Origin: Paenisporosarcina indica
GTDB lineage: Bacteria; Bacillota; Bacilli; Bacillales_A; Planococcaceae
DNA length: 64,000 nucleotides
NCBI RefSeq assembly: GCF_001939075.1
Contig: NZ_MPTA01000002.1
Location: forward strand, 620,001-684,000
Direction of reading: 5' to 3'
Each line of letters begins with the position of its first letter. The stretch's first letter is position 1. This document shows positions 34,558 through 43,125 of this stretch, in pieces. A model generated the notes under the pieces. It was not told the DNA's origin, searched no databases, and worked only from the letters and a program-made list of their open reading frames with translations. A program made the translations under genes and the position numbers.

Positions 34558-34591
34558 GAACATTTGTTCTTATCATATGCGAACAAATGTT
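34558..34591 (-). promoter_or_regulatory. Two LexA (SOS) boxes
   Basis: GAACATTTGTTC (34558-34569) and CGAACAAATGTT (34580-34591) both fit the Gram-positive SOS box CGAACRNRYGTTYC core. They are 22 bp apart, immediately upstream of the two-gene YolD unit. Confidence 0.82.
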
Positions 34592-34860
34592 TTTTATCAA
34601 TGGTAAATAGCAGCATGGAGGGATAATTTTTCTGCATGTTTTATACTTCAAAAGAAACTAACGGAATCAATTGCATTTTTCGTACATTCAGAAAAGTTCT
34701 TGTGCTACCTCTGTAAATATGCGTAAAATAGAAATATTGATTGTGTTTTCAGCACTCGATCAGCTGGTAGGTACAACCATTGAAGGTACTCTTGGTGCCT
34801 TTTGTGTGCAGACATCTAGAACATTCATCAAACAAAAAACAAATGGTTAGGAGTAATTTT

Positions 34861-36297
34861 ATGGACTTGATTATCATCTTATTGGCACTTGGACTCTTAA
34901 TGTTTACCGCTTACCGCGGTTATTCCGTTATTTTATTTGCTCCTATAAGTGCACTATTAGCCGTTCTCTTAATTGATCCCGCTAATATAATGCCCTTCTT
35001 TTCCGGTATATTCATGGAAAAAATGGTTGGGTTTATCAAAAACTATTTCGCCATCTTTTTATTAGGCGCTATCTTCGGGAAAATTATTGAAATATCTGGG
35101 ATCGCTGAGTCAATTGCAAAAACAATTGTCCGCCTGATTGGTGCAAAACAGGTAATGTTGACAGTCATTATACTGGGTGCAATTTTAACTTATAGTGGAG
35201 TCAGTTTGTTTGTAGCAGTTTTCGCAATCTATCCTTTTGCAGTTCAATTGTTCAAGCAAGCAGACATCCCAAAAAGACTTATGCCGGCTACCATCGGTCT
35301 CGGAGCATTTACCTTCACCATGGATGCCCTGCCCGGAACACCGCAAATTCAAAACGTTATTCCTATACCTTACTTTGATACTGACATTTATGCGGCACCT
35401 GTACTTGGAACAATCGGGGCAGTTCTTGTCTTATTCATTGGTTTATCCTATCTAGAGTTCAGAAAGAGACAAGCAAAAAATAAAGGTGAAGGTTATTATG
35501 GATTTGAAGCGGATAAAGCTGCTGCTCTAGAAAAGGAAACAGTCAGCGACAATGAACCAGGTTCTACTCTAAATTCACACGAATCTGTTTTCAAACAGAT
35601 TTTAGCTTTTGTTCCTCTTATTCTCGTAGCAGTCATGAATAAATATTTAACTACTGCCATACCGAAATGGTATCCAAATGGATTCGATTTTGCTTCCATG
35701 GGCTTAGATAAATATTCTGTTGATGTAGCGGCAAATGCTGCAATCTGGGCAGTTGAAATTGCATTAGTTGTTGGGATTGTCGCAGCCATTGCATTTAACT
35801 GGAAACGAGTCATGAAAAACTTGAAAGCTGGCCTGAACGCCAGTATTGCAGGTTCACTACTTGCTGTGATGAACACAGCATCTGAATTTGGATTCGGTGG
35901 AATCATTGCTGCTCTTCCAGGGTTTGCGGTAATCAGCAACGGAATATCAGGAACGTTTACAAATCCCCTTGTCAACGGTGCAGTTACCACTAGTACACTT
36001 GCGGGTATAACCGGATCTGCATCTGGAGGTATGGGAATCGCTTTAAGTGCGATGGGTGATAAATTTAACGAGGCAATTGCTTTAGCCAATATTTCACCTG
36101 AAGTTATGCACCGTGTTGTTGCCATGGCATCAGGTGGTATGGATACACTTCCTCATAATGGAGCTGTTATCACCTTGCTTGCTGTAACAGGGTTAACTCA
36201 TAAACAATCATATGGTGACATATTCATGATCACGATCATTAAAACGTTAGTTGTTTTTGTGGTCATAGCTCTCTACACATGGTTTGGAATAGTTTAA
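34861..36297 (+). CDS. GntP-family permease (YxjC-like)
   Basis: A 478-residue membrane protein with 12-13 helices, of the branch of the GntP/citrate transporter superfamily that includes B. subtilis YxjC. Marks include GVSLFVAVFAIYPFAVQLF, the loop GAFTFTMDALPGTPQIQNVI and GSASGGMGIALSAMG. YxjC-type permeases sit with ketone-body or hydroxybutyrate genes in other genomes, so a short carboxylate such as a hydroxy acid is a reasonable guess. ATG 34861 follows TTAGGAG; an upstream ATG in frame has no ribosome binding site. It stands alone, with a strong terminator downstream. Confidence 0.83.
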   Translation: MDLIIILLALGLLMFTAYRGYSVILFAPISALLAVLLIDPANIMPFFSGIFMEKMVGFIKNYFAIFLLGAIFGKIIEISGIAESIAKTIVRLIGAKQVMLTVIILGAILTYSGVSLFVAVFAIYPFAVQLFKQADIPKRLMPATIGLGAFTFTMDALPGTPQIQNVIPIPYFDTDIYAAPVLGTIGAVLVLFIGLSYLEFRKRQAKNKGEGYYGFEADKAAALEKETVSDNEPGSTLNSHESVFKQILAFVPLILVAVMNKYLTTAIPKWYPNGFDFASMGLDKYSVDVAANAAIWAVEIALVVGIVAAIAFNWKRVMKNLKAGLNASIAGSLLAVMNTASEFGFGGIIAALPGFAVISNGISGTFTNPLVNGAVTTSTLAGITGSASGGMGIALSAMGDKFNEAIALANISPEVMHRVVAMASGGMDTLPHNGAVITLLAVTGLTHKQSYGDIFMITIIKTLVVFVVIALYTWFGIV

Positions 36298-36339
36298 TAG
36301 AAAACATCCAATTCGATGCGTTTCGCTAGTGACCAGTAA

Positions 36340-36386
36340 AAAAGGTGAACCTTTCTGTCAGAATCTGACGGAAAGGTTCACCTTTT
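36340..36386. terminator. Bidirectional terminator
   Basis: AAAAGGTGAACCTTTC / GAAAGGTTCACCTTTT with an inner CTGTCAG / CTGAC stem. It lies between the permease gene and the end of the convergent ABC operon and overlaps the stop of the 31-residue frame at 36378. Confidence 0.85.
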
Positions 36387-36473
36387 CATTTCGTCTATGA
36401 TTGAGCTGTATAACCGCATTCGTATATCATTAATTCTTTCCCACAGATCAAACAATCCATCACGATGAATCAT
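36378..36473 (-). CDS. Possible 31-residue protein coupled to the ABC ATPase gene
   Basis: ATG 36473 overlaps the ATPase stop codon as ATGA. The frame encodes 31 residues including [19 protein letters not shown] and stops inside the terminator stem. The start of it is reminiscent of Spo0E-type helices, but the family SQELD motif is missing. Coding is uncertain; it may be a translated but non-functional tail. Confidence 0.35.
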   Translation of the reverse strand: MIHRDGLFDLWERINDIRMRLYSSIIDEMKR

Positions 36474-37216
36474 CTCAACGTACGATTTAAGAAGGCTTTC
36501 GTTCGGTCGAACTGGGGATTCGTAAACAACACACTCGGATGACCCGTTTCGATAATCTCTCCATTGTCCATGAAGATCGCACGATTTGCTACTTCTTTAG
36601 CAAACTCCATTTCATGCGTCACCACAATCATCGTCATATGTTCTTCGGCAAGATTCTTCATTACTTGCAGTACTTCACCGGTTAATTCAGGGTCCAGTGC
36701 GGATGTAGGTTCATCAAACAGGAGAATTTCCGGATCCATCATGAGAGCTCTTGCAATGGCAACTCTTTGTTTCTGTCCTCCTGAAAGCTGGGAAGGGTAT
36801 GCCTTCGCCCGATCAGAGAGCCCCACTTTTTCAAGGAGTTCCGTGCTGCGTCGTTGAATCACCGAGAATGGCTCCTTTTTCAACAACTTCGGAGCAATTT
36901 CAAGATTCTCCTGAACGGTGAGATGCGGGAAGAGATTGAAATGTTGAAAGACCATCCCCATTTTGGAAGTGATGAGATTAATCTCCTTGGGTTTCGAGTA
37001 AATCCCGCTTTCGACCAGTTTATGTCCAGCCACAGAAATGGACCCGTCATTTATTTCTTCAAGATAGACCAGACTGCGGAGCATCGTGCTTTTGCCTGAT
37101 CCAGATGGACCAACCACTGCAACCACATCGTTTTTATTGACATCAAAAGTAATCTGTTTCAATACTTCAAGCTCACCAAATGATTTTTTGAGGTTAGATA
37201 CTTCAATGATTGCCAT
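36470..37216 (-). CDS. Amino acid ABC transporter ATP-binding protein
   Basis: A 248-residue GlnQ-type ATPase: Walker [13 protein letters not shown]-loop [15 protein letters not shown], signature [17 protein letters not shown], Walker [15 protein letters not shown] and switch HEMEF. ATG 37216 follows AAGGAG. It is the third gene of a binding protein-permease-ATPase operon (37964, 37232, 36470) and energises import through the permease. It is a paralogue of the ATPase at 106, from a different transporter. Confidence 0.94.
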   Translation of the reverse strand: MAIIEVSNLKKSFGELEVLKQITFDVNKNDVVAVVGPSGSGKSTMLRSLVYLEEINDGSISVAGHKLVESGIYSKPKEINLITSKMGMVFQHFNLFPHLTVQENLEIAPKLLKKEPFSVIQRRSTELLEKVGLSDRAKAYPSQLSGGQKQRVAIARALMMDPEILLFDEPTSALDPELTGEVLQVMKNLAEEHMTMIVVTHEMEFAKEVANRAIFMDNGEIIETGHPSVLFTNPQFDRTKAFLNRTLR

Positions 37217-37231
37217 ATTCAACACTCCTTT

Positions 37232-37888
37232 TTAGACAAATTTAAATCGTCGTTCCAGCCATTTAAAGAACATAGTCAATACCAGTGTTATTGCCAAATA
37301 AATCATTCCGGCGAAGAAAAAAGGCACGACCGTAAAATCGCGGTTTACCGCAGTCTGCGCAAAGTGCAACAACTCCGGGACGGCAACCGCATAGAGCAAT
37401 GCAGTATCCTTCACCAGTGTCACGGACTCGTTGGAAATGGCGGGAAGTGCGATCCTGAACATTTGCGGTAAAATGATTCGAGTCGTGGTCTGCCATTTAT
37501 TGAGACCGAGCACATGAGAGGCTTCATACTGACCTTTATCAATAGCCAGCAGACCTCCACGGAAAATCTCGGCAAAATAGGCGGCATAATTCAAGATGAA
37601 TCCAAGACAAGCGGCCACAAAGCGGTCAAGAACCAAGTATTCCCCAACTACAGGAAGTAGAGGTAACCCAAAACAGATAAAGAGTAATTGGAGCAAAAGT
37701 GGTGTTCCACGCATCAGGTAGATATAGGTCTGGGCTAGCCAAGATACAATCTTATTATTGCTTTTTACACCAAGAGTCAGGATGAATCCCAATGGTATCG
37801 ACGACACAATGGCGATCAAAAACAACAGGATGGTGACTTTCGCCCCTTCCAGCATAGGCATAATCATGTTGATGAACTCTGTAGACAT
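37232..37888 (-). CDS. Amino acid ABC transporter permease
   Basis: A 218-residue membrane protein with about five helices of the HisM/GlnP type. The EAA loop is GQYEASHVLGLNKWQTTTRI followed by LPQMFRIALPAI, which docks to the ATPase. LMRGTPLLLQLLFICFGLP is another family mark. ATG 37888 follows TTGGAGGAATC. A terminator-like hairpin lies just before it, between this gene and the binding protein gene, probably limiting its expression relative to the binding protein. Confidence 0.93.
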   Translation of the reverse strand: MSTEFINMIMPMLEGAKVTILLFLIAIVSSIPLGFILTLGVKSNNKIVSWLAQTYIYLMRGTPLLLQLLFICFGLPLLPVVGEYLVLDRFVAACLGFILNYAAYFAEIFRGGLLAIDKGQYEASHVLGLNKWQTTTRIILPQMFRIALPAISNESVTLVKDTALLYAVAVPELLHFAQTAVNRDFTVVPFFFAGMIYLAITLVLTMFFKWLERRFKFV

Positions 37889-37910
37889 GTAAGGATTCCT
37901 CCAAAAACAA

Positions 37911-37940
37911 AACAGTATTTCCTCCAGAGGAAACACTGTT
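37911..37940 (-). terminator. Intercistronic terminator/attenuator between binding protein and permease genes
   Basis: On the minus strand AACAGTGTTTCCTC / GAGGAAATACTGTT forms a 14-bp stem with one G-U pair, followed by TTTTGTTTTT. It sits 22 bases before the permease start. It would terminate a fraction of transcripts, giving more binding protein than membrane components. Confidence 0.7.
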
Positions 37941-37963
37941 TGCAATTTATTAGTTCGTTCTTT

Positions 37964-38740
37964 TTACTTTAATACTTTATCTCCATCAAACCATTTCTCT
38001 GAAATTTCAGCGGCAGTGCCATCTTCATTCATTTCATCAAGTGCTTTTTGAAGCTCTTCCAGTAATTCTTCATTCCCTTTTTTCACGCCCACTCCATATT
38101 CTTCCGGTGCCAAAGATTCCTCGAGTAACTTAAAGGTATCTTTCTCTTTGGTCATGTAATAGTTAATGACCACTTCATCTATCACAACCGCATCCACACG
38201 GCCAATTTTCAAGTCAGTAAGAGCCATGACATTATCTGAAAACTCCGTAACTGTTTTGATTTCAGAGTTGATCGGGTTGGCACTCAAGGCCTCAGCCGCT
38301 GAAGAAAGAGACTGTAAACCCACTGTTTTACCGACTAAATCGTCAAGTTTCACTAGGTCCGAATCTGCCAAAGTCACGACCACCTGCGCATTTTCCAAAT
38401 ACGGTTTCGTAAATAATACCTTTTCTTTGCGCTCATCCGTGATTGTATATCCATTCCAAATGAGATCAATTCGATTACTGCTCAGCTCGGTTTCTTTTGT
38501 TTTCCAATCGATTGGTTGGAACGTCACTTTTTTCCCCATCTTTTCCGCTGCAGCTGTGGCTAAGTCTATATCAAAACCAACAATTTCATTATGTTCATCC
38601 CGGAAACCCATAGGTGCAAATTTATCGTCGATCCCAATTACTAGTGTGTCGCTGCTATCTTTCCCACCTGACTCGTTGCATCCTGCAAGGACCAAGAAGA
38701 CTGTTAATATCGCCAGAATAATCATTATTGAACGTTTCAT
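37964..38740 (-). CDS. Amino acid ABC transporter substrate-binding lipoprotein
   Basis: A 258-residue SBP_bac_3 protein. The lipoprotein signal ends LVLAGC (Cys21). The mature domain begins with VIGIDDKFAPMGFRDEHNEI and GFDIDLATAAAEKMGK, followed by WKTKETELSSNRIDLIWNG, the classical amino acid binding pattern with DxD/E-R contacts. The distinctive GYTITDERKEKVLFTKPY suggests a polar or sulfur amino acid. It is first in the operon with the permease and ATPase. AAAGGTGG precedes ATG 38740. Confidence 0.92.
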   Translation of the reverse strand: MKRSIMIILAILTVFLVLAGCNESGGKDSSDTLVIGIDDKFAPMGFRDEHNEIVGFDIDLATAAAEKMGKKVTFQPIDWKTKETELSSNRIDLIWNGYTITDERKEKVLFTKPYLENAQVVVTLADSDLVKLDDLVGKTVGLQSLSSAAEALSANPINSEIKTVTEFSDNVMALTDLKIGRVDAVVIDEVVINYYMTKEKDTFKLLEESLAPEEYGVGVKKGNEELLEELQKALDEMNEDGTAAEISEKWFDGDKVLK

Positions 38741-38786
38741 ATTGAAAAACCACCTTTATTTGTTTGACTACTAGTTATTTACTTTA

Positions 38787-38896
38787 CTGTGCTAAAGTAC
38801 TAGTGTGGTGAAATATCGTAAAACAAAGGTAACATACAATAAAAATAGTTGTCAATAGATTTTTCTTGCGCACTAGCACACTAAAGTGTTTTCACC
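38787..38896 (-). promoter_or_regulatory. Promoter region of the ABC operon with two similar flanking motifs
   Basis: A TTGACA box is on the minus strand at 38855-38850 with a poorly defined -10. CTAAAGTACTAGTG (about 38792-38805) and CACTAGCACACTAAAG (38870-38885) are related inverted motifs on each side, which look like a paired operator. The regulator is unknown. Confidence 0.4.
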
Positions 38897-39071
38897 AGAT
38901 TCAAGGGCATAAATCCAAAAAACATAATAGTTGATTTCATTCACCATTCTTTTCACTCAACGTTCAGTTGTGGTCAAAACTCCGAATCCACTTCGCATTT
39001 CCAGAATGACTGTATATCTTTCCATTTCAAACAAATAGTATAGGTATCGCATATCAAAAGGAGGTGCCCAC

Positions 39072-39248
39072 ATGGAAGCAAAACGTGCACAAGAAATCTC
39101 TTCCACAAAAAGCATGGTAAGTGTCTCCCATAAAGGAAAGGCCGTTTATATTGAACATATCGATCAGACCAAAGGACTGGCAACCATACATCCCCTCGAC
39201 AATCCAGATACCAAACAAAGCGTTTCCGTAACAGAATTAGACGAATAA
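39072..39248 (+). CDS. sspH: Small acid-soluble spore protein, H type
   Basis: A 58-residue protein that reads MEAKRAQEISSTKSM and VSVSHKGKAVYIEHID, then ATIHPLDNPDTKQSVSVTEL, the signature of SspH-family minor SASPs made in the forespore under SigG. The starting ATG at 39072 has AGGAGGTG upstream. It is short and isolated between the ABC operon and a convergent gene. It is direct evidence that the organism forms endospores. Confidence 0.93.
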   Translation: MEAKRAQEISSTKSMVSVSHKGKAVYIEHIDQTKGLATIHPLDNPDTKQSVSVTELDE

Positions 39249-39298
39249 TTGTATCGTTGCAGGAAGTTAGTTATGGGAAATAGGACGATTTATATAAG

Positions 39299-39336
39299 AA
39301 GCCACCTTCCATCAGCTCTTGGGTTGGAGGTGGCTT
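39299..39336. terminator. Terminator between sspH and the VOC-type gene
   Basis: AAGCCACCT ... AGGTGGCTT hairpin with additional inner pairing; bidirectional. Confidence 0.75.
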
Positions 39337-39342
39337 GTTGTC

Positions 39343-39804
39343 TTATGCTTGCGTCAACTGTTCGATATCCAACTTCTTCATACTGAGCATGGCTTTTGTC
39401 ACTCGTTGAACTTTCTCCGCGTCAGAATCCTGCATTAATCGACCTAACGCGGTAGGTACTACCTGCCATGACAGACCATACTTGTCCTCCAGCCACCCAC
39501 ACTGCCCTGGCTTCCCTCCTTCGGAAAGTTGATTCCAATAGTGGTCGACCTCTTCTTGCGTTTCGCATGCGATACTAAGGGAAACAGCAGGAGTAAACGT
39601 AAAATGAGGACCTCCATTGATTGCCATGAAGTTCTGACCATTCAGTACAAACGATATCGTCATCACTTTTCCTAGCTCACCCATGCCGCCCTCCGTGTAT
39701 CTCGCTACGTTCTTCACTTCAGCCTCTTTGAAAACAGAGACATAAAAATTCACCGCTTCCTCAGCCTTATCATCAAACCATAAATTCGGTACAATTTTTT
39801 GCAT
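39343..39804 (-). CDS. VOC-superfamily PhnB-like protein
   Basis: A 153-residue protein of the PhnB/3-demethylubiquinone methyltransferase-like (glyoxalase fold) family. VPNLWFDDKAEEAVNFYVSV, FVLNGQNFMAINGGPHFTF and GWLEDKYGLSWQVVPTAL are the diagnostic segments. Despite the Pfam name it has no methyltransferase domain; many act as resistance or metal-binding proteins, and the substrate here is unknown. ATG 39804 follows GGAGGTAGG; the first ATG 54 bases upstream is less likely. Monocistronic. Confidence 0.88.
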   Translation of the reverse strand: MQKIVPNLWFDDKAEEAVNFYVSVFKEAEVKNVARYTEGGMGELGKVMTISFVLNGQNFMAINGGPHFTFTPAVSLSIACETQEEVDHYWNQLSEGGKPGQCGWLEDKYGLSWQVVPTALGRLMQDSDAEKVQRVTKAMLSMKKLDIEQLTQA

Positions 39805-39939
39805 ATAAATTCCTACCTCCTTCAAATTTCCTCTTACCATCATGTTCGACCCAGCCATTTAATTTTCCTTTATTCTTCGTACATTAACGAAAATTTGCTC
39901 TATAATTCTTTCAATTAAATGCACGTATTTTTAGGCATG

Positions 39940-39964
39940 AAAAAAGGAGCACCAATCTGCTCCT
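39940..39964 (-). terminator. Terminator of the small lipoprotein gene
   Basis: GGAGCA / TGCTCC stem with 6-base loop and a TTTTTT run on the minus strand, 8 bases after the stop codon. Confidence 0.7.
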
Positions 39965-39971
39965 GTTTCAC

Positions 39972-40151
39972 TCATTCTTTTTCTTCGTCTTCTACATCCA
40001 CATTATCTTTATTTTCATCATCTAGTTCATCTTTTTGTTCACCATCACTGATCCCGTTATCCTGATCTTCACCATCGCCACAACCAGCTACACCACCAAA
40101 GATTAATCCTCCAACCATACCACTAGCTAATAATTTCTTTTTCCAGTCCAT
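39972..40151 (-). CDS. Small acidic lipoprotein
   Basis: A 59-residue protein, below the usual ORF cut-off. Lys-rich start (DWKKKLLASG), hydrophobic core and lipobox FGGVAGC (Cys24), then a tail of almost only Asp, Glu, Asn and Lys. It is a membrane-anchored acidic peptide with no known function. ATG 40151 follows AAGGAGGAG. A terminator follows at 39940-39964. The strong ribosome binding site, lipobox and terminator make it credible. Confidence 0.75.
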   Translation of the reverse strand: MDWKKKLLASGMVGGLIFGGVAGCGDGEDQDNGISDGEQKDELDDENKDNVDVEDEEKE

Positions 40152-40371
40152 AGTTATTCTCCTCCTTGATCGTATTTATCGTTCTTATTAAAATTTACCC
40201 CAAAAAAAGTTGAATAAACACTACGATGAACTTCTCGTCGTTTTAAAGGAAAACCACCTAGGACTATTTTTAAGTATTGTGCACATTTCTTATGGAATTA
40301 CTCCTATATAAAGGAGTTTTTGATTTTAAAGGAGAAATTACTTGTATAAAGGAATTTAAGGAGGAATTATT

Positions 40372-40824
40372 ATGCATGCGTCTACTTTCAATTATGTAAC
40401 CTATATTTCATCAACACCTGAAAAGATCTGGGATGCGCTGACAAAAAGTGAACATACGGAGCAATACTTTTTCGGAACTGCCATTCAATCCGATTGGCAA
40501 GTTGGTTCGCGCGTGGAATATTCAAGAGGAGAAGTGACCGATTTTGGGGAAATTTTAAGCTATGAAACGAATCGTGAGATGACCTATACCTGGGAAAACG
40601 TCTCAGATAAATCAGATCGGCAAGATCCGACGGTCGTGACGTTCCAATTACAACAGATGGATGGTGATGTCGTGAAGTTGACATTGATCCACAAGAATCT
40701 AACGGAAGCTGACTTTGTCCATGAAGATAATACTTTCCGTGGATACAACAATGGCTGGCCGTTCATATTGAGCAATTTGAAAACCTACCTGGAGACAGGG
40801 AAAACGCTGCAATTCAGCTTATAG
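40372..40824 (+). CDS. SRPBCC/AHSA1 domain protein
   Basis: A 150-residue START-like fold protein of the AHSA1 (Aha1-like) group. YVTYISSTPEKIWDALTKSE, FFGTAIQSDWQVGSRVEY and GYNNGWPFILSNLKTYLETG are typical segments. In Bacillales such proteins often follow an ArsR-type regulator and bind hydrophobic ligands; no regulator is adjacent. ATG 40372 follows TTAAGGAGG. Upstream sequence has further AAAGGAG-like tracts and a short hairpin ACTCCT / AGGAGT at about 40301-40318. Confidence 0.83.
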   Translation: MHASTFNYVTYISSTPEKIWDALTKSEHTEQYFFGTAIQSDWQVGSRVEYSRGEVTDFGEILSYETNREMTYTWENVSDKSDRQDPTVVTFQLQQMDGDVVKLTLIHKNLTEADFVHEDNTFRGYNNGWPFILSNLKTYLETGKTLQFSL

Positions 40825-41067
40825 AGCAAAATACCATATTTATAGAAAATCTCGGCTTTGTAAAGTACGGCAACCAGATTCCGGCGTTTCTTTATTTAAA
40901 AAACGGCTGATGGAGAAATCTATTTGGTTGCAAACGATTTATTTGGTCCTAGAGACGATTATTGTTCACTGTGGCATTTTATCGATTTATTACCTTCTGC
41001 AGCTGAAGAATTCAATCCGGCCGTTATAAACGATGAGAAAAAGATGAGTCTCAGCCGGTATATATGA
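40825..41067 (+). pseudogene. Frameshifted remnant, GNAT-like N part
   Basis: Starting within the last bases of the SRPBCC gene, one frame reads IENLGFVKYGNQIPAFLYLK, which resembles the end of a GNAT acetyltransferase fold, and stops at a TGA. A +/-1 shift opens a second frame with DGEIYLVANDLFGPRDDY and SLWHFIDLLPSAAEEF that ends at 41067. Neither has a start. A decayed gene is the simplest reading; family identity is a guess from pattern only. Confidence 0.5.
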
Positions 41068-41098
41068 TTTGTGAATACCTCATATAATACTTGTATTA

Positions 41099-41146
41099 AA
41101 CACTTCTGATTCGGTGACCAACTGCCTGAATCAGAGTGTTTTTTTC
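41099..41146 (+). terminator. Terminator after the remnant
   Basis: AACACT-T-CTGATTC ... GAATCAGAGTGTT followed by TTTTTT. Confidence 0.7.
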
Positions 41147-41543
41147 ATTCAATTTTTTCTCCTGTTTATTTCCACGTTCATCGTTGTCAACCACTCCTTC
41201 CAAAACCCTGAATTGAAAATCAAATTTCTGATTTCATGTTATCGCCCCTATCGTCTTTTCTTCACACATTTGCAACGTTTTTATTCTCATATACAGGCTT
41301 TTTTTCCAAGCACTTAATTATTTAAACTATATTTGTAATTTAAAAGTTTGAGCGTTCTACAAATAGGATATAAGAATCGTTAGTATTATCAAAATATTCT
41401 AAATTAAAGAGGTGTTGTTGAAGAAATAATATTTGTGTCCACTGCATTTTCTGTCCAAGATCAGGATTGAATCGTCTGTGTAATCGGAAATTTGTACGTG
41501 CAATGATTGAAATGCTTAAACCACACGGAAAAGAGGAAAAAGA
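41147..41543. other. Non-coding stretch
   Basis: About 400 bp between the remnant and the second subtilase. No gene, RNA motif or clear promoter recognised; T-rich on the plus strand at first. Confidence 0.4.
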
Positions 41544-42947
41544 ATGAAAAAATTGTTAGCCTTTCTTGTCATAATCCTATTGATATTCCCTGCAAGCTCC
41601 ATTTCGCAAGCAACTGGACTACTTCCTGTAGCCAACACGCTGGTTGATGAAAAAGTATGGTCGGTTTTGGAAGAGAATGGTTTGGCACAAGTCATTGTCA
41701 CGTTTGAAGGAAATCAGAAGCCCTCAAGTACACAGGTTTCATTTATCAGAAACTTGGGAATCACCTCAGCTATCACAATGCAAAGCCTTCCTATTATGGG
41801 GGTAGTCGCAACCAAGCAACAGGTGGAACGGTTGATGGAAAGGGACGACGTACTATCTATTTATTTGAATGAAAAGCTGAACTATTTTAATGCAGATTCA
41901 ACCATGATTACCGGGGTAGATAAAGCTCGGAGTGACCCAGGATTTATTCAAAAGAATAATGGTTTTCCAGTATCCGGAGATGGAATTGGAGTAGTAATAA
42001 ATGATAGCGGTGTAGATGGAACACATAAGGATCTTAAACTAGGCAAAAATCTTGTTCAGAACGTACTTGGAATGTCGAATTTAGAGAGCACAGGTATTTT
42101 GCCAATTTCTTATTTGGAGAATGTGATCCATACTGATGCCAGCTCCGGCCATGGCACACATGTTGCTGGTACAGTGGGCGGGACTGGGGCCCAGTCCAGA
42201 GGCAAGTATGAAGGAGTTGCCCCTGGAGCTGACTTGATTGGCTACGGCTCAGGCGCTGCACTATTTGTTTTGGATGGAATTGGCGGATTTGATTATGCCA
42301 TTACCCATCAAGAAGAGTACAATATTCGTGTAATCACAAACTCGTGGGGATCCACTGGCGATTTTGATCCGAACGATCCAATCAACTTGGCAAGCAAAAA
42401 AGCCTACGATGCTGGAATTGTTGTATTATTCGCTGCAGGAAATGAAGGACCTGCGGAAAATACACATAATCCTTACGCAAAAGCACCTTGGGTTATTTCA
42501 GTTGGTGCAGGTGAAAAAGACGGTACCAATCTTGCTGATTTCTCCTCAAGAGGTACAAAAGATGTTGGTGGAACATTTGAATTGGATGGGAAGACATGGA
42601 CATGGACCGATTCCCCTACTGTCGTAGCTCCTGGTGTTGATATCATTTCAACCCGGACCGTTTCACCATTGACCGCATTAGCTTTACAGCTGGATTTACA
42701 GCTCATCGAACCACTTTATCTTCCTTTCTACACGACCATGAGCGGAACTTCAATGGCCACTCCACATGTGGCAGGAATTGTTGCATTGCTGTTAGAGGCA
42801 GACGCCACACTATCACCTGATGAAGTAAAATCGATATTGGAACAAACCGCATCGGACATGCCAGGTTATGAATCATGGGAAGTTGGATCTGGTTATGTCA
42901 ACGCGTATGCGGCGCTCGATCTTGTCTTCAGCAATAGAGCATATTAA
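41544..42947 (+). CDS. Secreted subtilisin-like serine protease (S8 family)
   Basis: A 467-residue secreted protease with a Sec signal (KKLLAFLVIILLIFPASS) and an I9-like propeptide region to about residue 110. The triad is Asp154 (GVVINDSGVDGTH), His203 (SSGHGTHVAGTV) and Ser403 (MSGTSMATPHVAG), with the oxyanion Asn in LFAAGNEG. DSG replaces the more common DTG. There is a 55-residue insertion between Asp and His. C-terminal extension domains are absent. ATG 41544 follows GAGGAAAAAG. It is unlike the S41-type protease at 25894 and stands alone; the target protein is unknown. Confidence 0.9.
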   Translation: MKKLLAFLVIILLIFPASSISQATGLLPVANTLVDEKVWSVLEENGLAQVIVTFEGNQKPSSTQVSFIRNLGITSAITMQSLPIMGVVATKQQVERLMERDDVLSIYLNEKLNYFNADSTMITGVDKARSDPGFIQKNNGFPVSGDGIGVVINDSGVDGTHKDLKLGKNLVQNVLGMSNLESTGILPISYLENVIHTDASSGHGTHVAGTVGGTGAQSRGKYEGVAPGADLIGYGSGAALFVLDGIGGFDYAITHQEEYNIRVITNSWGSTGDFDPNDPINLASKKAYDAGIVVLFAAGNEGPAENTHNPYAKAPWVISVGAGEKDGTNLADFSSRGTKDVGGTFELDGKTWTWTDSPTVVAPGVDIISTRTVSPLTALALQLDLQLIEPLYLPFYTTMSGTSMATPHVAGIVALLLEADATLSPDEVKSILEQTASDMPGYESWEVGSGYVNAYAALDLVFSNRAY

Positions 42948-42956
42948 TTATTAGTA

Positions 42957-42989
42957 AAAAATGGTTGACCGTGTCGACCCTATTTTTTC
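42957..42989 (+). terminator. Terminator of the second subtilase
   Basis: AAAAATGG-TTGAC / GTCGA-CC-TATTTTT imperfect stem with a T-run, 10 bases after the stop codon. Confidence 0.65.
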
Positions 42990-43044
42990 AGAATGCTTTA
43001 ATTTTGATACCGTAAAAATGAACAGATTCCATACAGTAAACAAG

Positions 43045-43078
43045 GCGGCTGAGGATTCAAATCTCAGCCGCTCCTTTT
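43045..43078 (+). terminator. Second hairpin terminator
   Basis: GCGGCTGAG / CTCAGCCGC 9-bp stem, TCCTTTTT tail. Possibly a backup terminator before the DoxX gene. Confidence 0.7.
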
Positions 43079-43125
43079 TGATATAAAATTCATCCCTATA
43101 AACAATGGTTATAAAAAGGATTTTT

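Noticed and set aside
34751-34860. Riboswitch before the GntP-family permease
   Set aside because: Only a short imperfect hairpin (AAGGTAC / GTGCCTT) is present; no known riboswitch core.
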